Assembly (NCBI GenBank): GCA_025465385.1
Contig: JAODNG010000185.1
Span: forward strand, 1-27,922
From: Pseudonocardiales bacterium
GTDB taxonomy: Bacteria; Actinomycetota; Actinomycetes; Mycobacteriales; Pseudonocardiaceae
DNA length: 27,922 bases
Reading direction: 5' to 3'
Shown: positions 6,801-14,069 of the stretch, in pieces
Numbering within the stretch: the first letter of the stretch is position 1
Layout: each line of letters begins with the position of its first letter
Notes under the pieces: model-generated
What the model saw: only the letters and a program-made list of their open reading frames with translations
Told to the model about the DNA's origin: nothing
The model's database searches: none
Position numbers and translations under genes: made by a program

Positions 6801-7760
6801 TCAGCCCTTGCGCTTGACGACCTCGTCGGTGAGTTGCGGGGCAATGGTGAACAGATCGCCTACGACCCCGAAGTCGGCGATTTCGAAGATGGGGGCCTCT
6901 CGGTCTTTGTTGACCGCGACGATGGTCTTGGACGTCTGCATGCCAGCGCGGTGCTGAATCGCGCCGGAGATGCCGAGCGCGACGTAGAGCTGCGGCGAGA
7001 CGGTCTTGCCGGTCTGCCCGACTTGGAACTGGTGCGGGTAGTAGCCGGAGTCCACCGCTGCTCGGGAGGCCCCGACCGCGGCGCCGAGCGAGTCGGCGAG
7101 CTTCTCCACCACCCCGAAGTTGTCAGCCGAGCCGACGCCACGACCGCCGGAGACCACGACGCTGGCCTCACTGAGCTCAGGGCGGTCCCCACCCTCGATG
7201 GGTCTACGTTCGATGATCTTTGCAGTCCTCGTTGCGCTCACCGCGGGCACCTCGACGGTCTGTTCGGCGGCCGCACCCGGTGACTCGGCCGCTTGGATCG
7301 CGCCGGCCCGGACGGTGATCACCGCGACCGGCGTGGTGGCCTTGGATTTGGCAAGGTAGGAGCCGCCGAAGACCGAATGAGTGGCGGTGCCGTCGGCGGC
7401 CAGCTCGACGGCATCGGAAAGCAGTCCCGATCCGGTACGGACAGCAAGCTTGCCGGCGATCTCCTTGCCGTCCGGCGAGGAGGCGATGAGGACGGCGGCC
7501 GGCTCGGCCGACTCCACGAGCGCCGCCAGCACGCCGACGGCCGGAGCGGTGAGGTAGTCGTCCACGTCATCGGACTCGGCAACGTAGATCTTCGCGGCGC
7601 CGTAAGCCGCCAGCCGGTCCTTGACCTTGGCTGCGGTGCCAGGAGTGCCGACCACCACAGCGGACGCCTCACCCAGCGTCGCTGCTGCCGTGAGAAGTTC
7701 GTTAGTGACCTTCTTGACCTCGCCGCCGGAGTGCTCGACGAGGACCAGGACCTCTGCCAT
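6801..7760 (-). CDS. etfA: Electron transfer flavoprotein alpha subunit
   Basis: A 319-residue FAD-binding subunit of the EtfAB heterodimer, which passes electrons from acyl-CoA and other dehydrogenases to the respiratory chain. The C-terminal FAD domain is clear: VVSGGRGVGS (about 202-211), then GQTGKTVSPQLYVALGISGA and QHRAGMQTSKTIVAVNKD, which bind the adenine and pyrophosphate. The N-terminal domain (1-190) has the usual open alpha/beta fold, with SSPDGKEIAGKLAVRTGSGLL-like conserved residues. It starts 21 bases after etfB with a good ribosome binding site (AGAGGAG), so the two are an operon. The length is typical of group I (house-keeping) ETF in actinomycetes. No partner ETF-quinone oxidoreductase gene is in the window. 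Confidence 0.95.
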   Translation of the reverse strand: MAEVLVLVEHSGGEVKKVTNELLTAAATLGEASAVVVGTPGTAAKVKDRLAAYGAAKIYVAESDDVDDYLTAPAVGVLAALVESAEPAAVLIASSPDGKEIAGKLAVRTGSGLLSDAVELAADGTATHSVFGGSYLAKSKATTPVAVITVRAGAIQAAESPGAAAEQTVEVPAVSATRTAKIIERRPIEGGDRPELSEASVVVSGGRGVGSADNFGVVEKLADSLGAAVGASRAAVDSGYYPHQFQVGQTGKTVSPQLYVALGISGAIQHRAGMQTSKTIVAVNKDREAPIFEIADFGVVGDLFTIAPQLTDEVVKRKG

Positions 7761-7781
7761 GACGGTTCTCCTCTGCGCCGA

Positions 7782-8564
7782 TCAGATCAGCTTCTGGCCG
7801 ATGAGATATTCGGCGAGCTTGGCCTCGCCGTCGCCATCGTCGGTGATGATCTGCCCGGCCGCCCGCGGCGGGCGCGGCGTGGACTCGATCACCGTCGAGG
7901 CAGCGTTGGCCAACCCGACAGCGTTGGGTTCGATGGCCGCATCGGCCAATGACAAGGTGGCAACCGGCTTCTTCTTCGCCGCCATGATCCCCTTGAAAGA
8001 CGGGTAGCGCGGCTCATTGATCTTCTCGTTCACGCTGATCACAGCCGGCAGATCAGCCCGCAGGACCGTGATCGCGTCATCGGTCTCCCGCTCCACGGTT
8101 ACCGTGCGTCCTTCGACGGTGACCTTGCGGGCATGGGTCAGCTCCGGCAACCCGAGCACGTCCGCGACCATCGCCGCAATGGCGCCCACGGTGCCGTCGG
8201 TGGCCTCGTTGCCGGCAATGATGAGGTCGACGTCGCCGAGCCTGCCGATGACTTTGGCCAGCGCCTTGGCGGTCTGGACCGCGCAGGACCCGTGCAGGCC
8301 CTCGTCGGACAGGTGCACCGCCTTGTCCGCACCCATCGACAGGGCCTTGCGGATGGCGTCGGCGGCCCGCTGGGGCCCCATCGTGACGACGGTGACCTCA
8401 CCATCGTCCGCCTCCTTGATCTTCAGCGCCTCCTCGACCGCGCGTTCGTTGATCTCGTCCAGGACGACGTCCGCCGAGGCCCGATCAAGGGTGTGGTCGG
8501 AAGCGGCCAGGGTGCGCGCGGACCAGGTATCCGGCACCTGTTTGATCAGAACCACGATGTTCAT
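7782..8564 (-). CDS. etfB: Electron transfer flavoprotein beta subunit
   Basis: A 260-residue subunit that holds AMP and forms the docking face for dehydrogenases. The start MNIVVLIKQVPDT is the classic N-terminus of this family. AGNEATDGTVGAIAAMVADVLGLP-type sequence begins at residue 117, the AMP-binding and recognition-loop region. The ATG at 8564 was chosen because it begins exactly at the family N-terminus; the frame is open further upstream but that part matches nothing. An 11-base repeat (AACATTGTGGT) occurs just before and just after the start codon, leaving only a weak ribosome binding site. The TetR gene ends about 50 bases upstream on the same strand, so partial read-through is possible. 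Confidence 0.95.
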   Translation of the reverse strand: MNIVVLIKQVPDTWSARTLAASDHTLDRASADVVLDEINERAVEEALKIKEADDGEVTVVTMGPQRAADAIRKALSMGADKAVHLSDEGLHGSCAVQTAKALAKVIGRLGDVDLIIAGNEATDGTVGAIAAMVADVLGLPELTHARKVTVEGRTVTVERETDDAITVLRADLPAVISVNEKINEPRYPSFKGIMAAKKKPVATLSLADAAIEPNAVGLANAASTVIESTPRPPRAAGQIITDDGDGEAKLAEYLIGQKLI

Positions 8565-8613
8565 GACCACAATGTTACCGATCGGTAGATACGCAGCGGG
8601 GTGACGGCCCTCA

Positions 8614-9345
8614 CTACTGCGGCGCAGTCGCGACCTTCTCAGGCTGAGCCATTTTAACCTGCAACCCAGCAAGTAGAAGGTCAAGGCCATAGTCGAAGCG
8701 GCCCGGCCGGTGTGGGCCGTTCAGGTGCTGGCTCACCGCGGTGATAGACGGGATCTGCTGCGGTGGAAGCGGCGGGTAATAGCCGGTCTCCTCCCGAGTT
8801 GCGCTATCGCGCCGGGGAACGATGTCGCCTATCTGTTGGAAGCCAGCGGTGTAGATGAACAGGACGAAGAAGGCGTCGGACGCCTCGGCAGGCGAGAATC
8901 CCGCTTCAAGCAGGAGGGCAACCGTCCGCTCCATGATCAGTAGGCCGTGCGGGCCGATCCTGACTCGAACGCTGTAGACCCGGGCCAGCTCATGGTGGGC
9001 CGCTAAGGCCTGGTGGTAGCTGCGCACCAGGGCACGAAGTTGGGTTAACCAGTCGCCTTCGGTGACTGAGGTGTCTACCTCGGCAAGCATCAGGTCGACC
9101 ATGAGGTCGACCAGCTCGTCCTTGTCCCGCACGTGGTTGTACAGAGCCATCGGCGAGACTTCGAGCTCAGTGGCCAGCGCCCGCATCGTCAGGGCAGTCA
9201 GACCCTTCTCGTCGACTAGGCCCAGCGCGGCCCGCACGACTCGGGCCCGCGACAGCGGGGGTGGACGCGTGTAGTCCTTGCTGGCGTCGATGCCGACCCA
9301 GGTAGTCGGGTCAGAGCGGCCGGGGACGCTGGATTGGTCGGTCAA
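8614..9345 (-). CDS. TetR/AcrR-family transcriptional regulator
   Basis: A 243-residue regulator. The N-terminal DNA-binding domain occupies about residues 31-80, with the helix-turn-helix in LTMRALATELEVSPMALYNHVRDKDELVD. The C-terminal half has the pattern of the tetracycline-repressor-like C-terminal family (ARVYSVRVRIGPHGLLIMERTVALLLEAGFS-type helices), which binds a small hydrophobic ligand. A TTG start is supported by GAGGAGG eight bases upstream. It is divergent from the sigma factor-peroxidase unit, and the AT-rich gap between them carries three TACAACGTA repeats. Self-regulation and control of that unit are therefore likely, though this is inference. The ligand is unknown. Confidence 0.88.
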   Translation of the reverse strand: MTDQSSVPGRSDPTTWVGIDASKDYTRPPPLSRARVVRAALGLVDEKGLTALTMRALATELEVSPMALYNHVRDKDELVDLMVDLMLAEVDTSVTEGDWLTQLRALVRSYHQALAAHHELARVYSVRVRIGPHGLLIMERTVALLLEAGFSPAEASDAFFVLFIYTAGFQQIGDIVPRRDSATREETGYYPPLPPQQIPSITAVSQHLNGPHRPGRFDYGLDLLLAGLQVKMAQPEKVATAPQ

Positions 9346-9557
9346 CCTTGATCCCTCCTCGTAGCCACTACCGCAATACGTACAACGTATACCCGATTGG
9401 GCTATAGCAGCTTGTGAAGCCCACTATAACACTGTACACCTAGCTGTACAACGTACGTTTAGCTTACAACGTACTCCAGAACGTCACGCTGACTGATCAA
9501 TACCTGGGCACACGCTCCGTGCCCACCGCCCACCCACGCGGCACCGGGGGTATCCGA
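9346..9557. promoter_or_regulatory. AT-rich divergent promoter region
   Basis: This 212-base gap between the divergent TetR and sigma-factor genes is clearly richer in A and T than its surroundings between 9360 and 9480. It holds TATAGC and TATAAC elements suited to -10 boxes, but no spacing to a good -35 box is convincing. It also contains the repeats described separately. Confidence 0.55.
9381..9473. promoter_or_regulatory. Three TACAACGTA repeats, candidate TetR operator cluster
   Basis: TACAACGTA occurs at 9381-9389, 9447-9455 and 9465-9473, all on the plus strand. The last two are 18 bases apart. The first lies in ATACGTACAACGTAT, which has matching ATACG/CGTAT ends. Two TGTACA palindromes (9433-9450 area) sit beside the second copy. 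The number and placement fit binding sites for the adjacent TetR protein; this is inferred, not shown. Confidence 0.5.
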
Positions 9558-10145
9558 ATGACAACCGCCATCAGCCCAGCTGAGGCCAGCCTGAGCGTCA
9601 CTGACCTGCTTCAGCGCGCGGGCCACCGAGATCCCAGAGCATGGGAGGAGATCGTGCACCGGTACCGGGGAGTGGTGATCGGGAAGGTGCGCTCGTTCGG
9701 ACTGCAGGACGCCGACGCCCACGACGCGGTGCAGATGACCTGGTTACGGCTGGCGGAGAACTGCCATCGGATCCTGCTACCCGAGCAGCTCGCCGGTTGG
9801 CTGGCGACCACCGCAAGCCGGGAGTGCCTGCGCATCCTGCGCCAGCAGCAACAGCACATCGCGCCACCGCACGCGGCGATAGAGCAGCTGGCTGACCCAT
9901 CCGTAGGCCCGGAGCAGCACGCGATTGACGCAGACACGGCGCGGCTGCTGTGGAGCCTTATCGCGACGCTGTCACCCCGCCGTCAAAAGCTTCTCCGCGA
10001 GCTGTTCTTCGATAGCCCGCGACCGTACGCCGAGGTCGCTCGGAATACTGGAATCCCAGCCGGCGGCATCGGACCCACGCGGGCGCGGGCCCTCACCCAG
10101 CTGCGGCGCAGGCTCGACGAACGTGGCCTAACCCCCCGCTCTTAA
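9558..10145 (+). CDS. RNA polymerase sigma factor, sigma-70 family (ECF-like)
   Basis: A 195-residue protein with sigma region 2 at about residues 27-95 (AWEEIVHRYRGVVIGKVRSFG, then DAHDAVQMTWLRLAEN, the core-binding and -10 recognition helices). Region 4 is at about 128-188 (LWSLIATLSPRRQKLLRELF and the helix-turn-helix YAEVARNTGIPAGGIGPTRARALTQLRRRL). It has no region 1 or 3, so it is of the short extracytoplasmic-function type. No anti-sigma factor gene is adjacent. The ATG at 9558 has a G-rich site (GGGGGT) 6 bases upstream; the frame is open further but without homology. It is the first gene of a unit with an unknown small protein and a DyP peroxidase, and may control them or other genes. 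Confidence 0.88.
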   Translation: MTTAISPAEASLSVTDLLQRAGHRDPRAWEEIVHRYRGVVIGKVRSFGLQDADAHDAVQMTWLRLAENCHRILLPEQLAGWLATTASRECLRILRQQQQHIAPPHAAIEQLADPSVGPEQHAIDADTARLLWSLIATLSPRRQKLLRELFFDSPRPYAEVARNTGIPAGGIGPTRARALTQLRRRLDERGLTPRS

Positions 10146-10189
10146 TCCTGATGCTGATCGACCAACCGACCACCGGAGAGGAAAATTCC

Positions 10190-10642
10190 TTGATTGAGCA
10201 ACCACCGCAGCCCGTCCAGAACCCGTTGACTATGGTGATGAAAGCGAAGTCTCCGGAAGACTACGCTGCACTTCAACGGCTCATCGCGCACTTTCAGTCT
10301 TTGCCGCCGGAGCAGAATCCAGTCACCATCGCGCTGAACAGAATCGGCACGGTACACTTCGCCCGATTCGCATTCCTGGGCAATGATCAACTGGGAGTGA
10401 TCACCACCTACGATGGCGACTTCGCGGTATACATCAACGAGTTTATCGACACTATCGGCGACGTTTTCAACGCTCTTATGGTGCATGTGGAAAGTGCTCC
10501 CCCAGTGCCTGTCCAGACTTATCGTCAGGAGTTTCTCGACTACGTCCACAGCGTCGACGTTGGTTGCGTCGGGACCTTCTACAGCGCCTATCCCGAGCGC
10601 ACAGTACTCGACATTCTCGGGCCGGTCAGCGCCTCGAGCTGA
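10190..10642 (+). CDS. Conserved protein of unknown function paired with DyP peroxidase
   Basis: A 150-residue soluble protein. After a short Pro/Gln-rich start it has NPLTMVMKAKSPEDYAALQ, then IALNRIGTVHFARFAFLG, LGVITTYDGDFAVYINEFID and VHSVDVGCVGTFYSAYPERTVLDI. This alternation resembles a dimeric alpha/beta-barrel (ferredoxin-like) fold as in the peroxidase next door, and I recall similar proteins accompanying DyP-type peroxidases in other bacteria. It has no signal peptide or obvious haem ligand motif. The TTG start at 10190 is preferred because GGAGAGG lies eight bases upstream; an in-frame ATG at 10151 would add 13 residues with no ribosome binding site. It lies 44 bases after the sigma gene and 23 before the peroxidase, so the three are probably one transcript. 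Confidence 0.75.
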   Translation: MIEQPPQPVQNPLTMVMKAKSPEDYAALQRLIAHFQSLPPEQNPVTIALNRIGTVHFARFAFLGNDQLGVITTYDGDFAVYINEFIDTIGDVFNALMVHVESAPPVPVQTYRQEFLDYVHSVDVGCVGTFYSAYPERTVLDILGPVSASS

Positions 10643-10665
10643 ATACCTTAGGAAGGAGTACCGAA

Positions 10666-12009
10666 ATGGTAGCCGTCGAGCTCGCGGAGGTGCAGGGATT
10701 CATCCTCAGGGGTTATACCATGCCAGTGGCCCGGTATTTCGGCCTGGCCGTTCGCGAGCCGAAGGGCGCCGGCGCCCTTCTGGGCGCATTGGTTGACAGT
10801 GACCCGGCGGTACCGTCCATGACCACTGCAGAACCTTGGGCAGCGAAACCAGAAATCTGCGTGAACTTGGGCATCACCTTTACCGGCCTCGCGGCGCTGG
10901 GGGTGTCGCGAGCGTCCCTGAACAGTTTTCCTGTGGAATACCGCGCGGGTGCGGTGCAGCGTGCGGTGAGCGTGGGCGACGTCGGTACCAGCGCACCTGA
11001 CCAATGGCTGCCGTGGTTGGTGGATCCCGGGCTGCACCTGTTGCTGATGCTGTCCGCCCAGTCCAGTGACGCGCTCGACGCGGCAACGAAGCGACTAGAA
11101 CAGGCCTGGTCCGCCAGCTGTGTGGAGCTGGGCCGCCACGACGGCGCGGCGTTGCCGGACGATACCGCGCACTTCGGTTACCGTGACGGCTTATCCCAAC
11201 CCACCATCGACGGTGTTCCGCTGGCTGGACTGCCGGATCACCTGCCGCGAGCTCCGGTAGGCGAGTTCCTGCTCGGATATCCCAGCCAGTTCGACCAATT
11301 CAGCTATCCAGTACCGGAGCCGCCCGAGCTGGGCGTCAACGGCAGCTTCGCCGCATTTCGGGTACTCGAACAAGACGTCGACGCGTTTGCCGAATTCGTG
11401 ACCCAGCACGCATCGGCGACCGGATTGTCGAAAGAACTGATTGAAGCCAAACTATGCGGACGTTGGCGCAACGGCACCCCGCTGGTTCTCTCATCTGACA
11501 CCGACACACCCGAGCCGCCGATCCCACCCGAAGCATTGAACGACTTCGACTACACCGGAGAGGGCGGCGACGAGTGGGGTCACCGGTGCCCGATCGGATC
11601 GCACATCCGCCGGATGAATCCACGCGGACAACGCGTCGCCGGCGATGGCGGTCATCTACACCGTATCATCCGGCGCGGGATCCCCTACGGTCCGGCGCAT
11701 GACCCGTCACGTCCCAGGGACGGCGAAGCTCGAGGACTGCTCGGCTTGTTCATCGGGGTCAGCCTGCGCGATCAGTTCGAATTCCTCATGACCCAATGGG
11801 CGAACGACGGGATCTTCACCGCCGGACTGGGCCGCACCAATGATCCACTGATCGGCGCCCAAGGCAACGGGGCCGGAAGTTTCTCGATACCGCGGCCGGA
11901 AGGATCTCTGATCCTGCACGGACTCACTCGATTCGTCACCACTCGCGGCGGCGCCTACTGCTTCCTGCCGAGCATCTCCGCGGTCCGCTACCTGGCGGCC
12001 CTGGCGTAG
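10666..12009 (+). CDS. DyP-type haem peroxidase
   Basis: A 447-residue dye-decolourising-type peroxidase. The family signature appears as GYRDG (171-175), with the catalytic Asp174 in HFGYRDGLSQP. The proximal haem ligand is likely His313 in CPIGSHIRRMNPR, and the RRGIPYG stretch (336-342) supplies the distal arginine region. It would oxidise organic substrates with hydrogen peroxide. There is no Tat or Sec signal and no obvious encapsulin-targeting tail, so it is probably cytoplasmic. The length and the long insert between the two motifs suggest one of the larger bacterial DyP classes. The ATG follows a strong site (GGAAGGAG). The gene ends nine bases from a convergent hypothetical gene. Substrate unknown. 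Confidence 0.9.
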   Translation: MVAVELAEVQGFILRGYTMPVARYFGLAVREPKGAGALLGALVDSDPAVPSMTTAEPWAAKPEICVNLGITFTGLAALGVSRASLNSFPVEYRAGAVQRAVSVGDVGTSAPDQWLPWLVDPGLHLLLMLSAQSSDALDAATKRLEQAWSASCVELGRHDGAALPDDTAHFGYRDGLSQPTIDGVPLAGLPDHLPRAPVGEFLLGYPSQFDQFSYPVPEPPELGVNGSFAAFRVLEQDVDAFAEFVTQHASATGLSKELIEAKLCGRWRNGTPLVLSSDTDTPEPPIPPEALNDFDYTGEGGDEWGHRCPIGSHIRRMNPRGQRVAGDGGHLHRIIRRGIPYGPAHDPSRPRDGEARGLLGLFIGVSLRDQFEFLMTQWANDGIFTAGLGRTNDPLIGAQGNGAGSFSIPRPEGSLILHGLTRFVTTRGGAYCFLPSISAVRYLAALA

Positions 12010-12018
12010 GCCCACAAC

Positions 12019-12459
12019 TCAGGGCCGGACGAAACGCAGCGCCTCTTTGAGATGCGCGACCGTCTCCGGCCCGAGGACCAGCTCTAGGGAGACCGGCTGA
12101 TTCATGCCGAATACCCGACCATCGATGGCCAACGTCGTCGTCTCCCGGCCATCGGCGAGGTCAGCGCTGAAGACCAGGCCGTTGCTCATCCGGACGTCGA
12201 CGTCGACAACGAGACCGTAGCCGGCCAACTCCTCGCCCATCAGGATGCATCCTTCTGACAAGCCGGAACTGGCACCCTTCAACCGCTGCCAGGGAACCCA
12301 CAGCCACGGTTCACCCTGCTCGATTCGGCCGTGGTGAACGACGCACACCGGCACCGGGCAGAGCCCATCACTGCCTTTGATACACAGCTCGTGCTGCGGG
12401 TCGCTCCGGTGACCGGTGCAGTGGATCACTACGCACGACGGTGGACCGGCGGTCGCCAT
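12019..12459 (-). CDS. Hypothetical protein with a Cys/His-rich N-terminus
   Basis: A 146-residue protein that I do not recognise. The first 43 residues carry four cysteines and six histidines or near-neighbours (C9, H13, C14, H17, H23, C26, C34, C39, H42, H43), which could bind a metal ion. The rest looks like a soluble beta-rich domain: WLWVPWQRLKG, GYGLVVDVDVRM, and a C-terminal helix VAHLKEALRFVRP. There is no signal peptide or membrane segment. It lies 36 bases downstream of a second hypothetical gene on the same strand and converges on the DyP gene. The ATG start has only a weak ribosome binding site. It is credible as a gene because of its codon bias and secondary-structure-like pattern. 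Confidence 0.6.
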   Translation of the reverse strand: MATAGPPSCVVIHCTGHRSDPQHELCIKGSDGLCPVPVCVVHHGRIEQGEPWLWVPWQRLKGASSGLSEGCILMGEELAGYGLVVDVDVRMSNGLVFSADLADGRETTTLAIDGRVFGMNQPVSLELVLGPETVAHLKEALRFVRP

Positions 12460-12495
12460 GCTTCCGAAGGTAGCGTGCCGGTGCTGCGCCGACCA

Positions 12496-12786
12496 TCACA
12501 TCCGGCGAATGATGTCCTCGACTGGATCGGGCCCGGGGGACGGTGTTCCGCGCAGGCGTACATGATGGATCCCGGTGTCCGACACCCGCGCCGGGGGAAG
12601 CGCGAACGGGGCACTGCGCCACTCGTCGGGTGGAGTCCCGCCCCAGGACAGGTGGTTATCCAGGTCTTTGATGGCCTGGATGAGATCGTGCACGCCGGGC
12701 GGTGTGGCGGCCGGACTGCCCTGGCACAACGCGGCCATCGAAGATCGGATATTCCGCAGAATCGCATTCGGATTCTTTGTCGTCAC
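12496..12786 (-). CDS. Small hypothetical protein (WLSxGG-type actinobacterial family)
   Basis: A 96-residue soluble protein. The core NAILRNIRSSMAALC followed by DLIQAIKDLDNHLSWGGTPPDEW resembles the many short actinobacterial proteins that end a helix with LDxWLSxGGxxPxxW; their function is unknown. The GTG at 12786 was chosen because GGGAGG stands four bases upstream. An in-frame ATG at 12888 would add 34 residues of low-complexity sequence. The C-terminal part is Pro/Arg-rich. It probably forms a two-gene unit with the Cys/His-rich protein downstream. Confidence 0.6.
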   Translation of the reverse strand: MTTKNPNAILRNIRSSMAALCQGSPAATPPGVHDLIQAIKDLDNHLSWGGTPPDEWRSAPFALPPARVSDTGIHHVRLRGTPSPGPDPVEDIIRRM

Positions 12787-13223
12787 GGTGCCTCCCGCGG
12801 GTTGGCGGCATCCAGGGTCTGTCATCCGCCGGTTAAGAGTTGCGAAGGCTACTCCCACTCGACCGCCACCCTGATCGGCGGCATGCACCGAGGCCCCGCG
12901 GTAACGCAGGTCGCACCGGGTGCGGCGCGATTGTCGCCGGCAAGACGATTATCGATGCCGTGACGGACCGTTCCGTCTATTGCACAAGCCACCACACCGC
13001 CACCGACAAAATGCTTCAGAGTGGCATGGTCGCAGAAGATCCGAGCACGCGGCAGCGATTCTTCCGTACCTCTGTAGATCAGTAACGGCCTGGCGACCAC
13101 CCTGCTGCGAGTCGCGCATACCTTCGGCGTCGACACCGAACCCAAGATCGCCGATCACCTCGACACACTTCTCACCGCCACCATTTAGGCGCCAACTACG
13201 GGTGCCGTCCACGGCGTGGTGGG
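12787..13223. other. Region without intact genes, containing a gene remnant
   Basis: About 440 bases between the divergent hypothetical gene and the ribokinase gene. The first 140 bases would hold promoters for the leftward genes but no motif stands out. From about 12930 onward it contains the frameshifted remnant listed next. Open frames on the minus strand here have no recognisable content. Confidence 0.5.
12930..13188 (+). pseudogene. Frameshifted remnant, possibly the C-terminal half of a TetR-type regulator
   Basis: Two adjoining frames look coding. One reads VAGKTIIDAVTDRS, ATDKMLQSGMVAEDPSTRQ and RFFRTSVD up to a stop at 13083-13085. The other, 13078-13188, reads NGLATTLLRVAHTFGVDTEP and KIADHLDTLLTATI up to its stop, with strong third-position GC. 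They join head to tail with a one-base overlap shift, as expected after a small insertion or deletion. The composition resembles the C-terminal helices of TetR regulators, but no helix-turn-helix remains and the left edge is uncertain. Confidence 0.4.
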
Positions 13224-14069
13224 ATGAGGCCCGTGGGCGTGACGGTGGTGGGCAGCGTCAACCTCGATCTGGTGGCCGCACTGCCGCGGTTGCCTGGGCC
13301 AGGTGAAACCCTCACCGCTGTCGGGCTGACCCGGGTGCCCGGAGGCAAGGGGGCCAACCAGGCGTTGGCTGTTCACCGCCTCGGGCTACCAGTGCAGTTG
13401 ATCGCCGCGGTGGGGGCCGACCCGGAGGCCGACACCGCGCTGGAGCTGTTACGCCACGAGGGTGTGGGTCTGGACCGGCTACAGAAGGTCACCGAGCCGA
13501 CCGGTCTGGCGCTGATCGCCGTCGATGCCGCGGGCGAGACCACCATCGTTGTGGTACCCGGCGCCAACGCAGCATTGCAGGTCGACGCACAGGACGTGGC
13601 CGGCGCCGAAGCGGTGCTTACCGTGCTGGAGGTGCCCGAGCAAGCCGTGGCCGCCGCTGCCCGACACGCCACCGGGCTGTTCGTGCTCAACGCGTCGCCG
13701 ACCCGCGCGGTCCCGACCGACGTGCTGCGGCGCGCCGACTTGGTGGTGGTCAATCGTGCGGAATACGCCGCACTACCCGCTCTGCACGCGGCCCGAGCCG
13801 TTGCCATCACCGACGGACCGCGCGGTGCGGTGCTGCTTCGCGAAGCCATCGAAGTCGCGACTGCGGTCCCCCCGTCGGTCAACGCCGTGGATGGCACCGC
13901 TGCCGGTGATGCGTTCATCGGCGCTGCGGTCGCAGGTCTACTGCGCGGACTGCCGGATGCCGAGTTGCTCGGCCGGGCCTGCGCTGCAGGCGCGCTGGCG
14001 GCTACCCGGCCCGGTGCTCAACCCTCCCTGCCGACCGCCGCCGAGATCGACGAGGTGCTTGCCCGGTGA
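13224..14069 (+). CDS. rbsK: Ribokinase (PfkB family)
   Basis: A 281-residue sugar kinase, slightly shorter than typical ribokinases (about 300). It would phosphorylate ribose to ribose 5-phosphate with ATP. The sugar-binding N-terminus GSVNLDLV (10-17), the GGKGANQA motif (40-47), NRAE (177-180) and the PfkB signature 2 region DGTAAGDAFIGA (223-234, catalytic base Asp229) are visible. The signature departs slightly from the common DTTGAGD. Its stop overlaps the GTG of the nucleoside hydrolase gene by four bases. The pair would split nucleosides and capture the released ribose. Activity on 2-deoxyribose or another sugar cannot be ruled out. Confidence 0.85.
   Translation: MRPVGVTVVGSVNLDLVAALPRLPGPGETLTAVGLTRVPGGKGANQALAVHRLGLPVQLIAAVGADPEADTALELLRHEGVGLDRLQKVTEPTGLALIAVDAAGETTIVVVPGANAALQVDAQDVAGAEAVLTVLEVPEQAVAAAARHATGLFVLNASPTRAVPTDVLRRADLVVVNRAEYAALPALHAARAVAITDGPRGAVLLREAIEVATAVPPSVNAVDGTAAGDAFIGAAVAGLLRGLPDAELLGRACAAGALAATRPGAQPSLPTAAEIDEVLAR

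Noticed and set aside
6617..6817. A 66-codon plus-strand frame preceded by a perfect AGGAGGT
   Set aside because: Third codon positions show no GC bias, the product resembles nothing, and the Shine-Dalgarno sequence is part of a hairpin. It also runs into the 3' end of etfA.
9398..9430. TTGGGC and TATAAC as a sigma-A promoter for the sigma-factor gene
   Set aside because: The spacing is about 22 bases, too wide for a standard promoter.
12949..13212. An 87-codon minus-strand frame upstream of the ribokinase gene
   Set aside because: It is antisense to the better supported gene remnant and has a composition typical of a shadow frame.
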